This document shows positions 1-9,474 of a stretch of DNA of 51,323 bases, piece by piece. This stretch comes from Nitrospirota bacterium (GTDB lineage Bacteria; Nitrospirota; Nitrospiria; 2-01-FULL-66-17). A model generated the notes under the pieces. The model was given only the letters and a program-made list of their open reading frames with translations. It did no database searches and was not told the origin of the DNA. The translations under genes and the position numbers were made by a program. Where the stretch lies: NCBI GenBank assembly GCA_040757335.1, contig JBFLXB010000027.1:1-51323 (forward strand), given 5' to 3'. Numbering within the stretch: position 1 is the first letter of the stretch; each line of letters starts with the position of its first letter.

Positions 1-3000
1 GGACGGGGAGCGCGGCGCAAATCATCTGGGCAGGCACCGGGGTGACGGATACCGGGACCACGGGGACCTTGGCCGCGGGCAACTTCAGCAATGGCCTCGC
101 TACCGTGACGCTGACCGATCAGGTGGCGGAAGGGCCGGTGACCGTGACGGTGACCGATGCGGTCACAGGCACGACCGGCACCACCAATGACGCGGCGCAT
201 CCGCCGACCACGAACGTGACGTGGACGGTGGGCGCGGTCTCCGCGACCACGTCCACGGTGACGGCGAGCCCGGGCACGGTGGCGGCCGACGGGGTGGCGA
301 CATCGACGATCACGGTGACCTTGCGGGACGCGAATGGGAACCCGGTGAGCGGCAAGGCGGTGAGCCTGGCCTCCTCGCGGGGGGCGACGGACACGCTGGT
401 GCAGCCCGCGGCGGTGACCAATGCGGCGGGGCAGACCACGGGGACCGTGCGCTCCACCACGGCGGGGACCAGTACGCTCACGGCCACGGACACCACGGAT
501 AGTGTCACGCTGACGCAGACCGCGGCCGTGACGTTTACCGCGGGGGCGGTGTCGGCCACGGTGTCGACCGTGACGGCGAGTCCGAGCACGGTGGTGGCGG
601 ACGGGACGACCACGGCGACGATCACGGTGACGCTGCGCGATGCGAACAACAACCCGGTGGGCGGCAAGACCGTGATCTTGGTCTCCTCGCGGGGCGCGAC
701 CGATACGATCGTGCAGCCGGCCACGGTCACGGATGCCAACGGGCAGACCACCGGGACCGTGCGCTCCACCACGACAGGCACCGCAACGATAACCGCGACA
801 GACTCCACCGACGCGATCACGGTGACTCAGACCGCGAGCGTGACGTTTACGGCGGAGGCAGTGTCGGCGAGCGCCTCCACGGTGACAGCGAGCCCGAGCA
901 CGGTGACGGCGGACGGGACGACCACGGCGACGATCACGGTGACGTTGCGCGATGCGAACAACAACCCGGTGGCGGGCAAGAGCGTGACCTTGGCGTCGTC
1001 GCGGGGCGCGACCGACACGATCGGGCAGCCGGCCACGGTCACGGATGCCAATGGGCAGACCACGGGGACGGTGCGGTCGAGCACGGCGGGAACCAGCACG
1101 CTGACGGCGACCGATACCACCGATACCATCACGCTCACGCAGACCGCCGCGGTCACGTTTGCGCCGGGGGCAGTGGCGCACTTCCGGGTCGCGGCCAGTC
1201 CGACGAGCCTCTCGGTGAGCACCCCCACCTCGGTGACGATCACCGCGCACGACGGCAATCACAACGTGGTGACGACCTACAGCAATCCCAACGGGCTGAC
1301 CCTGACCCAGACCGGGACGGGCACCGCGGCACAGATCCTCTGGGGCGGCACCGGGGTGACCGATACCGGGACCACGGGGACCTTGGCCGCGGGCAACTTC
1401 AGCAACGGGAGCGCCACGGTCACGCTGACCAACCAGCAGGCCGAAGGCCCGGTGACCATCACGGTGACCGACGCGGTGGCAGGCACGACCGGCAGCACCA
1501 ATGATGCGGCGCACCCGCCGACGTCGAACGTGACGTGGACCGTGGGGGGCGTGTCCGCGACGACCTCCACGGTGACGGCGAGCCCGAGCACGGTGGAGGC
1601 GGACGGGACGACCACGGCGACGATCACGGTGACGTTGCGCGATGCGAACAACAACCCGGTGGCGGGCAAGAGCGTGACCTTGGCCTCCTCGCGGGGTGCG
1701 ACGGATACGATCGTGCAGCCGGCCACGGTCACGGATGCCAATGGCCAGACCACCGGGACCGTGCGGTCGAGCACGGCGGGGAGCAGCACGCTGACCGCGA
1801 CCGATACCACGGATACCATCACCATCACGCAGACCGCCGCCGTGACGTTTACGGCCGGGGCGGTCTCGGCGACGGCCTCGAGCGTGGTGGCGGCGCCGGG
1901 CACGGTGACGGCGGACGGGGTGGCGACCGCCACCATTACGGTGACGTTGCGCGATGCGAACAACAACCCGGTGGCGGGCAAGAGCGTGAGCTTGGCGTCC
2001 TCGCGGGGCGCGACCGACACGATCGGGCAGCCGGCCACGGTCACGGATGCCAATGGGCAGACCACCGGGACCGTGCGGTCGAGCACGGCGGGGACGGCGA
2101 CGCTGACCGCGACCGATACCACGGATACCATCACCCTGACGCAAACCGCCACGGTGAGCTTTGCCATTGGCGCGGTGTCGGCCACGACCTCGACGGTGAC
2201 GGCGAGCCCGAGCACGGTGGTGGCGGACGGCACGACCACGGCGACGATCACCGTGACGCTGCGGGATGCGAACAACAACCCGGTGGCGGGCAAGAGCGTG
2301 AGCTTGGCGTCGTCGCGGGGCGCGACCGACACGATCGGGCAGCCGGCCGCGGTCACGGATGCCAGCGGCCAGACCACCGGGACCGTGCGGTCGAGCACGG
2401 CGGGGACGGCGACGCTGACCGCGACCGATACCACGGATACGATTACCCTCACGCCCACCGCCTCGGTGACGTTTGCGCCGGGGGCAGTGGCCCACTTGCT
2501 GGTGCGGGCGGCGCCGACGACCTTGACCGCCGGCAGTGTGACGGCGGTGACGATCACGGCGCACGACAGCAATCACAACGTGGTGACCACGTATAGCAAT
2601 CCCAACGGGCTGACCCTGACGCAGAACGGGACGGGGAGCGCGGCGCAAATCATCTGGGCAGGCACCGGGGTGACGGATACCGGGACCACGGGGACCTTGG
2701 CCGCGGGCAACTTCAGCAATGGCCTCGCTACCGTGACGCTGACCGATCAGGTGGCCGAAGGGCCGGTGACCATCACGGCGACCGACGCGGTGGCAGGCAC
2801 GACCGGCAGCACCACTGATGCGGCGCATCCGCCGACCACGAACGTGACGTGGACGGCAGGGGGCGTGTCCGCCAGCACCTCCACGGTGACGGCGAGCCCG
2901 AGCACGGTGGCGGCGGACGGGACAACCACGGCGACGCTGACCGTGACGTTGCGGGACGGCAATGGCAACCCGGTCAGCGGGAAGACCGTGACATTGGTTT

Positions 3001-6000
3001 CCTCGCGGGGTGCGACCGACACAATCGTGCAACCCGCAGCCGTGACCAATGCGAGCGGGCAGACCACCGGGACCGTGCGCTCGAGCACGGCGGGGACCGC
3101 GACGCTGACCGCGACCGATACCACGGATGGGATCACGCTGACGCAGACCGCCGCCGTGACGTTTACGGCGGGGGCGGTGTCGGCAACCGTCTCGAGCGTG
3201 GTGGCGGCGCCGGGCACGGTGACAGCGGACGGGGTGGCGACGGCGACCATCACGGTGACGTTGCGGGATGCGAACAACAACCCGGTGGCGGGCAAGAGCG
3301 TGAGCCTGGCGTCGTCCCGGGGCGCGACCGACACGATCACGCAGCCCACGGCGGTGACCGACGCGAGCGGGCAGACCACCGGGACCGTGCGCTCGAGCAC
3401 GGCGGGGACGGCGACGCTGACCGCGACCGATACCACGGATACCATTACCATCACGCAAACCGCCACCGTGACGTTTACGGTGGGGGCAGTCTCCGCGACG
3501 ACCTCGACCGTGAGTGCGAGCCCGGCGACGGTCACCGCGGACGGGGTGGCGACCTCGACGATCACGGTGACGCTGCGGGATGCGAACAACAACCCGGTGG
3601 CGGGCAAGAGCGTGACCCTCGCGTCGTCCCGGGGCGCGACCGACACGATCGGGCAGCCGGCGACGGTCACGGATGCCAATGGGCAGACCACCGGGACCGT
3701 GCGTTCGAGCACGGCAGGCACGAGTACGATGACCGCGATCGATACCAGCGATGCGATCACGCTCACGCAGACCGCGGCCGTGACGTTTACGGCCGGGGCG
3801 GTGTCGGCGACCGTTTCGAGCGCGGTGGCGGCGCCGGGCACCGTGACGGCGGACGGAGTGGCGACGTCCACGATCACGGTGACGTTGCGGGACGCCAATG
3901 GCAACCCGGTCAGCGGCAAGAGCGTGACCTTGGCCTCCTCGCGGGGCGCGACCGATACGATCACGCAGCCCACGGCGGTGACCGACGCGAGCGGGCAGAC
4001 CACCGGGACCGTGCGCTCGACCACGGCGGGGACCGCAACGCTGACCGCGACCGATACCACGGATACGATTACCCTCACGCCCACGGCTTCGGTGACGTTT
4101 GCGACCGGGGCGGTCTCCGCGACCACTTCCACGGTGACGGCCAGCCCCCCCACGGTGGTGGCGGACGGCACGACCACGGCGACGATTACGGTGACCCTGC
4201 GCGATGCCAACAACAACCCAGTGAGCGGGAAGACGGTGACCTTGGCCTCCTCGCGGGGCGCGACGGATACCATTGTGCAGCCCGCGACCGCGACCGACGC
4301 GAACGGGCAGACCACGGGGACGGTGCGCTCCACCACAGCGGGGAGCAGCACGCTGACCGCGACCGATACCACCGATACGATCACGCTGACGCAAACCGCG
4401 GGCGTGACGTTCACGGTAGGGGCGGTGTCGGCCGCCACGTCCTTGGTGACGGCGAGCCCGAGCACGGTGGTGGCGGACGGGACGACCACGGCGACGATCA
4501 CCGTGACGCTGCGCGATGCGAACAACAACCCGGTAAGCGGCAAGACCGTGACGCTGGCCTCCTCGCGCGGGGCGACGGACACGGTGGTGCAGCCGGCCAC
4601 GGCGACCGACGCGAGCGGGCAGACGACCGGGACCGTACGGTCCACCACGACGGGGACGAGCACGCTCACCGCCACGGATACCACCGACTCCATCGTCGTC
4701 ACCCAGACGGCAACGGTGACGTTCGCGGCAGCGGCTGCGGGCCACTTTGTGGTCAGCGCCAGCCCGACGACGCTGACCGCGGGTTCTCCCACGACCATCA
4801 CGATTACCGCCCACGACAGCAACCACAACATCGTGACCAGCTACGCCAACCCCAACGGGTTGACCCTCAGCCAGAACGGCACGGGGAGCGCCGCGCAGAT
4901 TGTCTGGGGTGGGGCAGGGGTGACGGATGGCGGGACCACCGGGACCCTGGCGGCGGGGAACTTCACCAACGGTGTGGCCACCGTGACGCTGGCGGATCAG
5001 CGAGCGGAAGGGCCGGTGACGATCACCGTGACGGATCCTGTGACCGGCGCGGCGGGGAACAGCAATGACAACGTGCATCCGCCCACGTCGAACGTGACAT
5101 GGGCGGCAGGCCCGGTGTCGGCAGCGCTCTCGACCGTCACCGCGAGCCCGACCACGGTGACGGCGGATGGCGTGGCGACTTCGACGATCACGGTCACCCT
5201 TCTCGACGCGTACAGCAACCCGGTCGGCGGCAAGGCGGTGACCCTCGCCTCCTCCCGGGGCGCGAGCGATACGATGACGCAGCCGTCGGCGGTTACCGGC
5301 TCCAACGGTGTGACGACGGGGACCGTGCGGTCGACCACCGCGGGCGCTAGCGTCATCACGGCGACCGATGCGGCCGACGGGATCGTGGTGACCCAGACCG
5401 CGACCGTCAACTTTGTCGCTCCCAATCCGCCGACCGGACTCCTGGCGACGGATCGCCCCGGCGACGCCGGGAACGCCATCGACTTGACCTGGGTCCCGTC
5501 GACGAGCTCGACCGCGACGAGTCAGCGGGTGTATCGGAGCCTGGCGAGCGGGGGGCCGTACACGCTCGTCACGAGCTTCACCAATAACACCACGTCGAGT
5601 TATACCGATGACAACGGCGGGACGGGCCTGACCAACGGGGTGACGTACTTCTACGTGGTGCGAGCGGCCAACAGCGCGGGGGTTGAGTCTGCCAATTCGA
5701 ACGTCGCCAGCGCGGTGCCGCTTGGGCCTCGCAAGCTCTCACAGGAGGGGCCGGACCAGCCGGCGACGACGATCACCAGCCCCGATCTGGTGGGACGATC
5801 CGGGGTGGTGGTCTTGTGGGAGCTCGAGACCCAGGTCGGTGACCCCAACGCCGCCCGGACCCTGGCCGCGGGCGCGACGTTCACGGTCATCCTCTACCAG
5901 CAGCGCACAGGAACCGACGGCACCCTAGTCCCATACGCCGCGGTGTACCGCAACACGCCGACCGCGTCCAACCTCATTTGCAGCGCGACCGGATCAACGC

Positions 6001-6203
6001 CGCTCACCAGCACGCTGACCGCGTACACGCTGACCTGCCCGGTCGGCGCAGCCGGGCTGACCCTGGTGCCGGCCGATCGCCTGTATCTAGAGGTCGGGGT
6101 CCAGATCGGAACCGCGCCCACCACGTCGGCAACCGTGTCGCTCGGCGTGGAAGGGACGCTCGACGGGTTCAATGATTCCAGGATGGTGGTGCCATGGCCG
6201 TAG
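1..6203 (+). CDS. Giant repetitive surface protein, 5'-truncated (Big_1 Ig-like repeats, FN3)
   Basis: The reading frame is open to the left edge (first full codon at base 3), so this is the C-terminal 2,067 or so residues of a longer protein. It holds 13 invasin/intimin-type bacterial Ig-like (Big_1) repeats of exactly 104 residues, starting at 231, 543, 855, 1545, 1857, 2169, 2859, 3171, 3483, 3795, 4107, 4419 and 5109. A second module of 126 residues starts at 1167, 2481 and 4731, with a partial copy at 3-230. A fibronectin type III-like domain covers about 5421-5720, followed by an unassigned ~160-residue C-terminal region. Repeats are rich in Thr, Val and Ala and contain almost no Cys. 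Such proteins normally act as adhesins or stalks on the cell surface. No sorting motif or autotransporter barrel is visible at the C-terminus, and the N-terminus is outside the window, so the export route is unknown. Confidence 0.9.
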   Translation, partial: TGSAAQIIWAGTGVTDTGTTGTLAAGNFSNGLATVTLTDQVAEGPVTVTVTDAVTGTTGTTNDAAHPPTTNVTWTVGAVSATTSTVTASPGTVAADGVATSTITVTLRDANGNPVSGKAVSLASSRGATDTLVQPAAVTNAAGQTTGTVRSTTAGTSTLTATDTTDSVTLTQTAAVTFTAGAVSATVSTVTASPSTVVADGTTTATITVTLRDANNNPVGGKTVILVSSRGATDTIVQPATVTDANGQTTGTVRSTTTGTATITATDSTDAITVTQTASVTFTAEAVSASASTVTASPSTVTADGTTTATITVTLRDANNNPVAGKSVTLASSRGATDTIGQPATVTDANGQTTGTVRSSTAGTSTLTATDTTDTITLTQTAAVTFAPGAVAHFRVAASPTSLSVSTPTSVTITAHDGNHNVVTTYSNPNGLTLTQTGTGTAAQILWGGTGVTDTGTTGTLAAGNFSNGSATVTLTNQQAEGPVTITVTDAVAGTTGSTNDAAHPPTSNVTWTVGGVSATTSTVTASPSTVEADGTTTATITVTLRDANNNPVAGKSVTLASSRGATDTIVQPATVTDANGQTTGTVRSSTAGSSTLTATDTTDTITITQTAAVTFTAGAVSATASSVVAAPGTVTADGVATATITVTLRDANNNPVAGKSVSLASSRGATDTIGQPATVTDANGQTTGTVRSSTAGTATLTATDTTDTITLTQTATVSFAIGAVSATTSTVTASPSTVVADGTTTATITVTLRDANNNPVAGKSVSLASSRGATDTIGQPAAVTDASGQTTGTVRSSTAGTATLTATDTTDTITLTPTASVTFAPGAVAHLLVRAAPTTLTAGSVTAVTITAHDSNHNVVTTYSNPNGLTLTQNGTGSAAQIIWAGTGVTDTGTTGTLAAGNFSNGLATVTLTDQVAEGPVTITATDAVAGTTGSTTDAAHPPTTNVTWTAGGVSASTSTVTASPSTVAADGTTTATLTVTLRDGNGNPVSGKTVTLVSSRGATDTIVQPAAVTNASGQTTGTVRSSTAGTATLTATDTTDGITLTQTAAVTFTAGAVSATVSSVVAAPGTVTADGVATATITVTLRDANNNPVAGKSVSLASSRGATDTITQPTAVTDASGQTTGTVRSSTAGTATLTATDTTDTITITQTATVTFTVGAVSATTSTVSASPATVTADGVATSTITVTLRDANNNPVAGKSVTLASSRGATDTIGQPATVTDANGQTTGTVRSSTAGTSTMTAIDTSDAITLTQTAAVTFTAGAVSATVSSAVAAPGTVTADGVATSTITVTLRDANGNPVSGKSVTLASSRGATDTITQPTAVTDASGQTTGTVRSTTAGTATLTATDTTDTITLTPTASVTFATGAVSATTSTVTASPPTVVADGTTTATITVTLRDANNNPVSGKTVTLASSRGATDTIVQPATATDANGQTTGTVRSTTAGSSTLTATDTTDTITLTQTAGVTFTVGAVSAATSLVTASPSTVVADGTTTATITVTLRDANNNPVSGKTVTLASSRGATDTVVQPATATDASGQTTGTVRSTTTGTSTLTATDTTDSIVVTQTATVTFAAAAAGHFVVSASPTTLTAGSPTTITITAHDSNHNIVTSYANPNGLTLSQNGTGSAAQIVWGGAGVTDGGTTGTLAAGNFTNGVATVTLADQRAEGPVTITVTDPVTGAAGNSNDNVHPPTSNVTWAAGPVSAALSTVTASPTTVTADGVATSTITVTLLDAYSNPVGGKAVTLASSRGASDTMTQPSAVTGSNGVTTGTVRSTTAGASVITATDAADGIVVTQTATVNFVAPNPPTGLLATDRPGDAGNAIDLTWVPSTSSTATSQRVYRSLASGGPYTLVTSFTNNTTSSYTDDNGGTGLTNGVTYFYVVRAANSAGVESANSNVASAVPLGPRKLSQEGPDQPATTITSPDLVGRSGVVVLWELETQVGDPNAARTLAAGATFTVILYQQRTGTDGTLVPYAAVYRNTPTASNLICSATGSTPLTSTLTAYTLTCPVGAAGLTLVPADRLYLEVGVQIGTAPTTSATVSLGVEGTLDGFNDSRMVVPWP
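231..5420 (+). repeat. Tandem 312-bp Ig-domain repeats interspersed with 378-bp modules
   Basis: Thirteen A units of 312 bp and three complete B units of 378 bp tile this interval without a single-base gap. From the left edge the order is B(partial)-3A-B-3A-B-6A-B-1A. Every start lands on the predicted base, so no indels have accumulated. The most diverged copies are the last A (5109-5420) and last B (4731-5108) units. Bases 1-127 are identical to 2629-2755, which points to recent internal duplication or gene conversion. Confidence 0.93.
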
Positions 6204-6220
6204 CCGCGGCCGCGCGTCGG

Positions 6221-6249
6221 TTGACAGGTCCGCCACCCGCCGCTAGGCT
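6221..6249 (+). promoter_or_regulatory. Sigma70-type promoter for the beta-propeller lipoprotein
   Basis: A perfect -35 box TTGACA (6221-6226) lies 17 bp from a -10-like TAGGCT (6244-6249). Predicted transcription start is near 6256. This lies downstream of the first ATG of the long reading frame (6194), so a start at 6194 could not be used from this promoter. Confidence 0.6.
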
Positions 6250-6259
6250 TCAATCAACC

Positions 6260-6282
6260 CCCACATCCCTGTGGGATGTGGG
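6260..6282 (+). promoter_or_regulatory. Perfect 10-bp hairpin over the lipoprotein start codon
   Basis: CCCACATCCC (6260-6269), loop TGT, GGGATGTGGG (6273-6282) form a perfect stem. It would sit at the very 5' end of the mRNA from the 6221 promoter, and its right arm contains the preferred GTG start (6278). No T-tract follows, so it is not a terminator. It may modulate initiation. Confidence 0.5.
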
Positions 6283-7930
6283 ACGGTGGCGACGGGCTGC
6301 TGTCGGTGTGGGGCTCGCGGTGATCCTGGGAGGGCTCGTCGGATGTGGGGATAAGAATGGGGGCGGGAACGGGATTGGAAACGGGACGGTGGATGAAAAC
6401 GGCCCCTCGGAGTCGCCGGTACCGGTCGTGGCGGTCTTCCCCTCTCAGGTCACGGTTGCCAAGGGACAAACCGTCACGTTTGCGGCCACCGTGGACGGCT
6501 CGGCGGGCCCGGTGGTGTGGTCGGTTGAGGGCGGAGCCGCTCAGGGGACGGTGGATTCGCTCGGGACGTACACCGCACCGCCGACCGTCTCCGACCAGCC
6601 TGTGATCGTTCGAGCGACCAGCGCAAGCGATTCACGGGGGACCGCGACCGCGTCCGTGCGGCTCGTCGTGGGCGGGGCCCTGACGGTGAACCAGAATCAG
6701 GCTCTCAGTCCAGCGGGTACGCGGGCCAACACGTTCTCCGGCGGACAACGCAGCGTCGCGGTGTTCGGATCGACGGTGTATCTGGTCTGGAACGATGACC
6801 GGGAGGGCCAGGGCAATGAGGACGTGTACCTCGCGGTAAGCCGTGACCGCGGCCAGACCTTCACGGGTCCGGCCCTGCGAGTCAACGACGACAATGGAAC
6901 CGCCCCCCAGCGGGCTCCCTCGGTGGCGGTCGATGGGATGGGTCGCGCAGTCATCGCGTGGCTCGACGGACGGCATGATCCCACGCCCAATGATGCGGAG
7001 TTGTTGTTCGACGTGTACATCGCGACCGTCAACGCCAGCGGCAGCGGGCCGGTCACGGTGGGCGGCAACCAGCGCGTCACCATCGCGGGAACGCCCGAAG
7101 AGCGCGATCCGTCGGTCGCGCTGGCACTCGCCCCATCCGGGAATCTCTACCTGGCGTGGGGGGACGGCTCCGGCGGGGACACCGATATCTTGGTGGCGAA
7201 GGGTACGCGGAATGCGAGTGGCGGATTCGATATCGCGCAGCCGCCAACCCGTGCCAACGACAACACGTTCTCGGATCAGTCGCGCCCGACAGTGGCCGTC
7301 GACGCTGCCGAGAGCCTCCTGGTGGCGTGGAACGATCGCCGATCCGGAGACCAAGATGTGTACTGGCGGCGGGGGCGGTTTCTGCCAGCAGGTGGGGTGG
7401 CGTGGACCACATCGCCAGAGGTTCGAGTCAACCTGGGGGTTGACGGCGATCAAACCTCGCCCAGCGTCGCGTGGAGTCAGGACGGCGGCGCTCATATCGC
7501 GTGGAGCCAGCAGAAGGGTCTGCTGGGCCGTCGCCGCCTGTTCTTTGCCACGAGCCTGCAGGAGAACCTCGCCGTCGCATCCAACCGCGAAGTGATCGAT
7601 TCGACGACCGTTGCCGACCAGAACTTCCCCAGCCTGGCGGTCGATGGCGCCGAGGTCACGATTGCCTTCGCCGACAATCGGAAATGCACGGGAGACCCCC
7701 AGACTCCCTGCCCGGAAGATCCGAACGGCACCGGGCCCACGGATGTCTACGTCGTGCGGAGCCTCGACGGCGGCGCGACGTTCTTCCCGAGCGTACGGCT
7801 CAACAATGATCAGACCTCGAGCCCGCACGGCCGCCCGTCGGTGGCGCTCGATGACGTGGGCCGAGCGTACGCGATCTGGACCGATGACCGGAACGGGTCG
7901 TCGCAGGCGTTCATGACGCGGGCGGAGTGA
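6278..7930 (+). CDS. Lipoprotein with Ig-like domain and sialidase-type beta-propeller
   Basis: Predicted 550 residues from GTG 6278. This start gives a classic lipoprotein signal: an n-region with three Arg, a hydrophobic stretch, and lipobox LVGC with Cys at residue 23. The frame extends upstream to ATG 6194, which overlaps the preceding gene by 10 bp, but that gives an improbable signal and precedes the predicted transcription start. After a Gly/Asn-rich linker comes one Ig-like domain with the typical 'GTYTAPP' segment. Then come about six propeller blades with repeated 'VAWxDxR' strands and Asp-box motifs such as SRDRGQTF and SLDGGATF. Asp-box propellers occur in sialidases and in non-enzymatic binding proteins. 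The sialidase catalytic Arg triad cannot be confirmed by eye, so a binding role is as likely. It probably faces the periplasm or surface and may partner the giant repeat protein upstream. Confidence 0.8.
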   Translation: MGRWRRAAVGVGLAVILGGLVGCGDKNGGGNGIGNGTVDENGPSESPVPVVAVFPSQVTVAKGQTVTFAATVDGSAGPVVWSVEGGAAQGTVDSLGTYTAPPTVSDQPVIVRATSASDSRGTATASVRLVVGGALTVNQNQALSPAGTRANTFSGGQRSVAVFGSTVYLVWNDDREGQGNEDVYLAVSRDRGQTFTGPALRVNDDNGTAPQRAPSVAVDGMGRAVIAWLDGRHDPTPNDAELLFDVYIATVNASGSGPVTVGGNQRVTIAGTPEERDPSVALALAPSGNLYLAWGDGSGGDTDILVAKGTRNASGGFDIAQPPTRANDNTFSDQSRPTVAVDAAESLLVAWNDRRSGDQDVYWRRGRFLPAGGVAWTTSPEVRVNLGVDGDQTSPSVAWSQDGGAHIAWSQQKGLLGRRRLFFATSLQENLAVASNREVIDSTTVADQNFPSLAVDGAEVTIAFADNRKCTGDPQTPCPEDPNGTGPTDVYVVRSLDGGATFFPSVRLNNDQTSSPHGRPSVALDDVGRAYAIWTDDRNGSSQAFMTRAE

Positions 7931-7931
7931 C

Positions 7932-9383
7932 ATGTCTCGCGCGGGGTTGACCTGGGTGCGCGAGATGACGCTGCGGAGCAAGCTGGTCGCGGCGTTCGCC
8001 ACGTGGACCATCTTCGTTCTGCTGCTCACGGCCGGGTACGTGGTGATACGGTTCGGCGCGTTGACCGAAGGGTTGTCCCCTGCGCGGCTGATGCAAAGCC
8101 AAGACGTTCTGGGGGCCCTGTTGTGGCTGGCGGGCGCCCTGTCGGTGGCCACCGTGATCTTTTCGGTGGTGGTCGCCCGCTATATTCTGCACCCCGTGGC
8201 CGCGCTGGCGCGGGCGGTCCGGGAGACCAAACCGGGCGCGGCGCACATCCCCTTGCCCCCGGTGGTGACCCGCGACCGCGACTTGTGGGAGCTGACGCAG
8301 GCGTTCGACCAGATGGCCTACGCGCTCGGCGAACGCGATGCCGCGCTTCAACAGACGCTGAGGGAACGCGAGCGACAACTCAATGAACTGGGCATGATCT
8401 CCCGGTTCGTGGAAGGGTGCGCCCAATTCCAGGACGGGGATGAGCTGTACCGGCACCTCACGACGCATATCGCCCAGGCGGTGAACGCCGAGGTCTGTTT
8501 CATCTTGCGGTATGAGAAGAACTCAAACGAGATGGTCGCGCAGATCCCAGGTTTCGGCCTTGGCGACGAGCAACTCATCGCGATCAAGTACCAGGTGACG
8601 CCGGAGATCCGGTCGGCGTGGGACTTCAAAACCCAAGGCGCCCTGTTGTGCAACGATCCTCAGTCGGACCAGCGGATCGTCCGCGAACTCATCCGCCCGC
8701 TAGGATTTTACAACCTCATCGTGGTGCCGTTCTATTTCCAGCAACGCGTCACTGGGCTCATCGTGGTGGCGAACAAGCCGCGGTGGCTGACGCATGAAGA
8801 CGCGAGGTTGCTGTCGGTGTTCGCCAATCATACGTCGATCGCCGTGGCCAACCAGAGTTATTATCAAGAAATCCAACAACTCGCGGTGCGGGACGGTCTC
8901 ACCGGTTTGTACAACTACCGGCATTTCCGACAGCAGATCGAGCGGATCGTGCAACAGGCGCGTCGCTACGGCTCGCCCCTGTCGATGTTGATGATCGATC
9001 TGGACAACTTCAAGACGTACAACGACTCGTACGGCCATCTCAGGGGCGATATGATCTTGAGGGAGGTCGCCGCGTTGTTGCTGGCGCACACGCGCGCCTC
9101 GGATTTGGTGGCCCGCTACGGCGGCGAAGAATTCGCGGTGCTCTTACCTGAGACGGGTGAAGAACAGGCGCACAGCGTGGGAGAGAAGATCCGGCAGGTC
9201 GTTGAGGAGCACCCGTTCGCGCTGGCCGCCGGCGAGTTGCCGAAATCCCTGACCATCAGCGTGGGGGTGGCCTCATCCAGCGCAGAGCCGTCCGCCGACG
9301 CGCTCATCCAGAAAGCCGACATCGCCCTCTACCGCGCCAAAGAATCCGGGAAGAATCGGGTGGTCATCTCCAAGGCCGCGTAA
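7932..9383 (+). CDS. Membrane diguanylate cyclase (2 TM, HAMP-like, GAF, GGDEF)
   Basis: 483 residues, predicted to make c-di-GMP from two GTP. Two transmembrane segments (about 18-42 and 57-81) frame a very short extracytoplasmic loop. A HAMP-like linker runs to about 135, followed by a coiled coil (about 135-155), a GAF domain (about 160-310) and a GGDEF domain (about 315-480). The signature is GGEEF (397-401), an active form. An RxxD inhibitory site (RASD, 388-391) lies exactly five residues upstream, so product feedback is expected. The DGLTGLYN motif starts at 321. It begins 1 bp after the lipoprotein stop with a GGAG ribosome site inside that gene's end, so the two are probably co-transcribed. 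Context suggests a link between c-di-GMP and the surface proteins upstream; that link is inference. Confidence 0.9.
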   Translation: MSRAGLTWVREMTLRSKLVAAFATWTIFVLLLTAGYVVIRFGALTEGLSPARLMQSQDVLGALLWLAGALSVATVIFSVVVARYILHPVAALARAVRETKPGAAHIPLPPVVTRDRDLWELTQAFDQMAYALGERDAALQQTLRERERQLNELGMISRFVEGCAQFQDGDELYRHLTTHIAQAVNAEVCFILRYEKNSNEMVAQIPGFGLGDEQLIAIKYQVTPEIRSAWDFKTQGALLCNDPQSDQRIVRELIRPLGFYNLIVVPFYFQQRVTGLIVVANKPRWLTHEDARLLSVFANHTSIAVANQSYYQEIQQLAVRDGLTGLYNYRHFRQQIERIVQQARRYGSPLSMLMIDLDNFKTYNDSYGHLRGDMILREVAALLLAHTRASDLVARYGGEEFAVLLPETGEEQAHSVGEKIRQVVEEHPFALAAGELPKSLTISVGVASSSAEPSADALIQKADIALYRAKESGKNRVVISKAA

Positions 9384-9420
9384 CCAGAGCTGAGTCGGTT
9401 CCACCCACTGCGGCGTTGCC

Positions 9421-9450
9421 TTGCCGCCCGTCACGCGGCGGTGATATACT
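9421..9450 (+). promoter_or_regulatory. Candidate promoter for queC-folE-folB
   Basis: TTGCCG (9421-9426), 18-bp spacer, TATACT (9445-9450). Transcription would start near 9457, about 18 bases before the queC ATG. The -10 matches 5 of 6 consensus bases, the -35 4 of 6. Confidence 0.45.
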
Positions 9451-9474
9451 ACGGCTCCTTTTCCGTAGGAACCG

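Noticed and set aside
119-5479. Very long antisense and other-frame ORFs across the Ig-repeat gene, including 694 and 739 codons.
   Set aside because: They follow from the repeated GC-rich codons and biased third positions. They lack starts with ribosome sites, show low-complexity V/S/A/T or R/G/D/H-rich content, and repeat with the same 312-bp period as the real gene.
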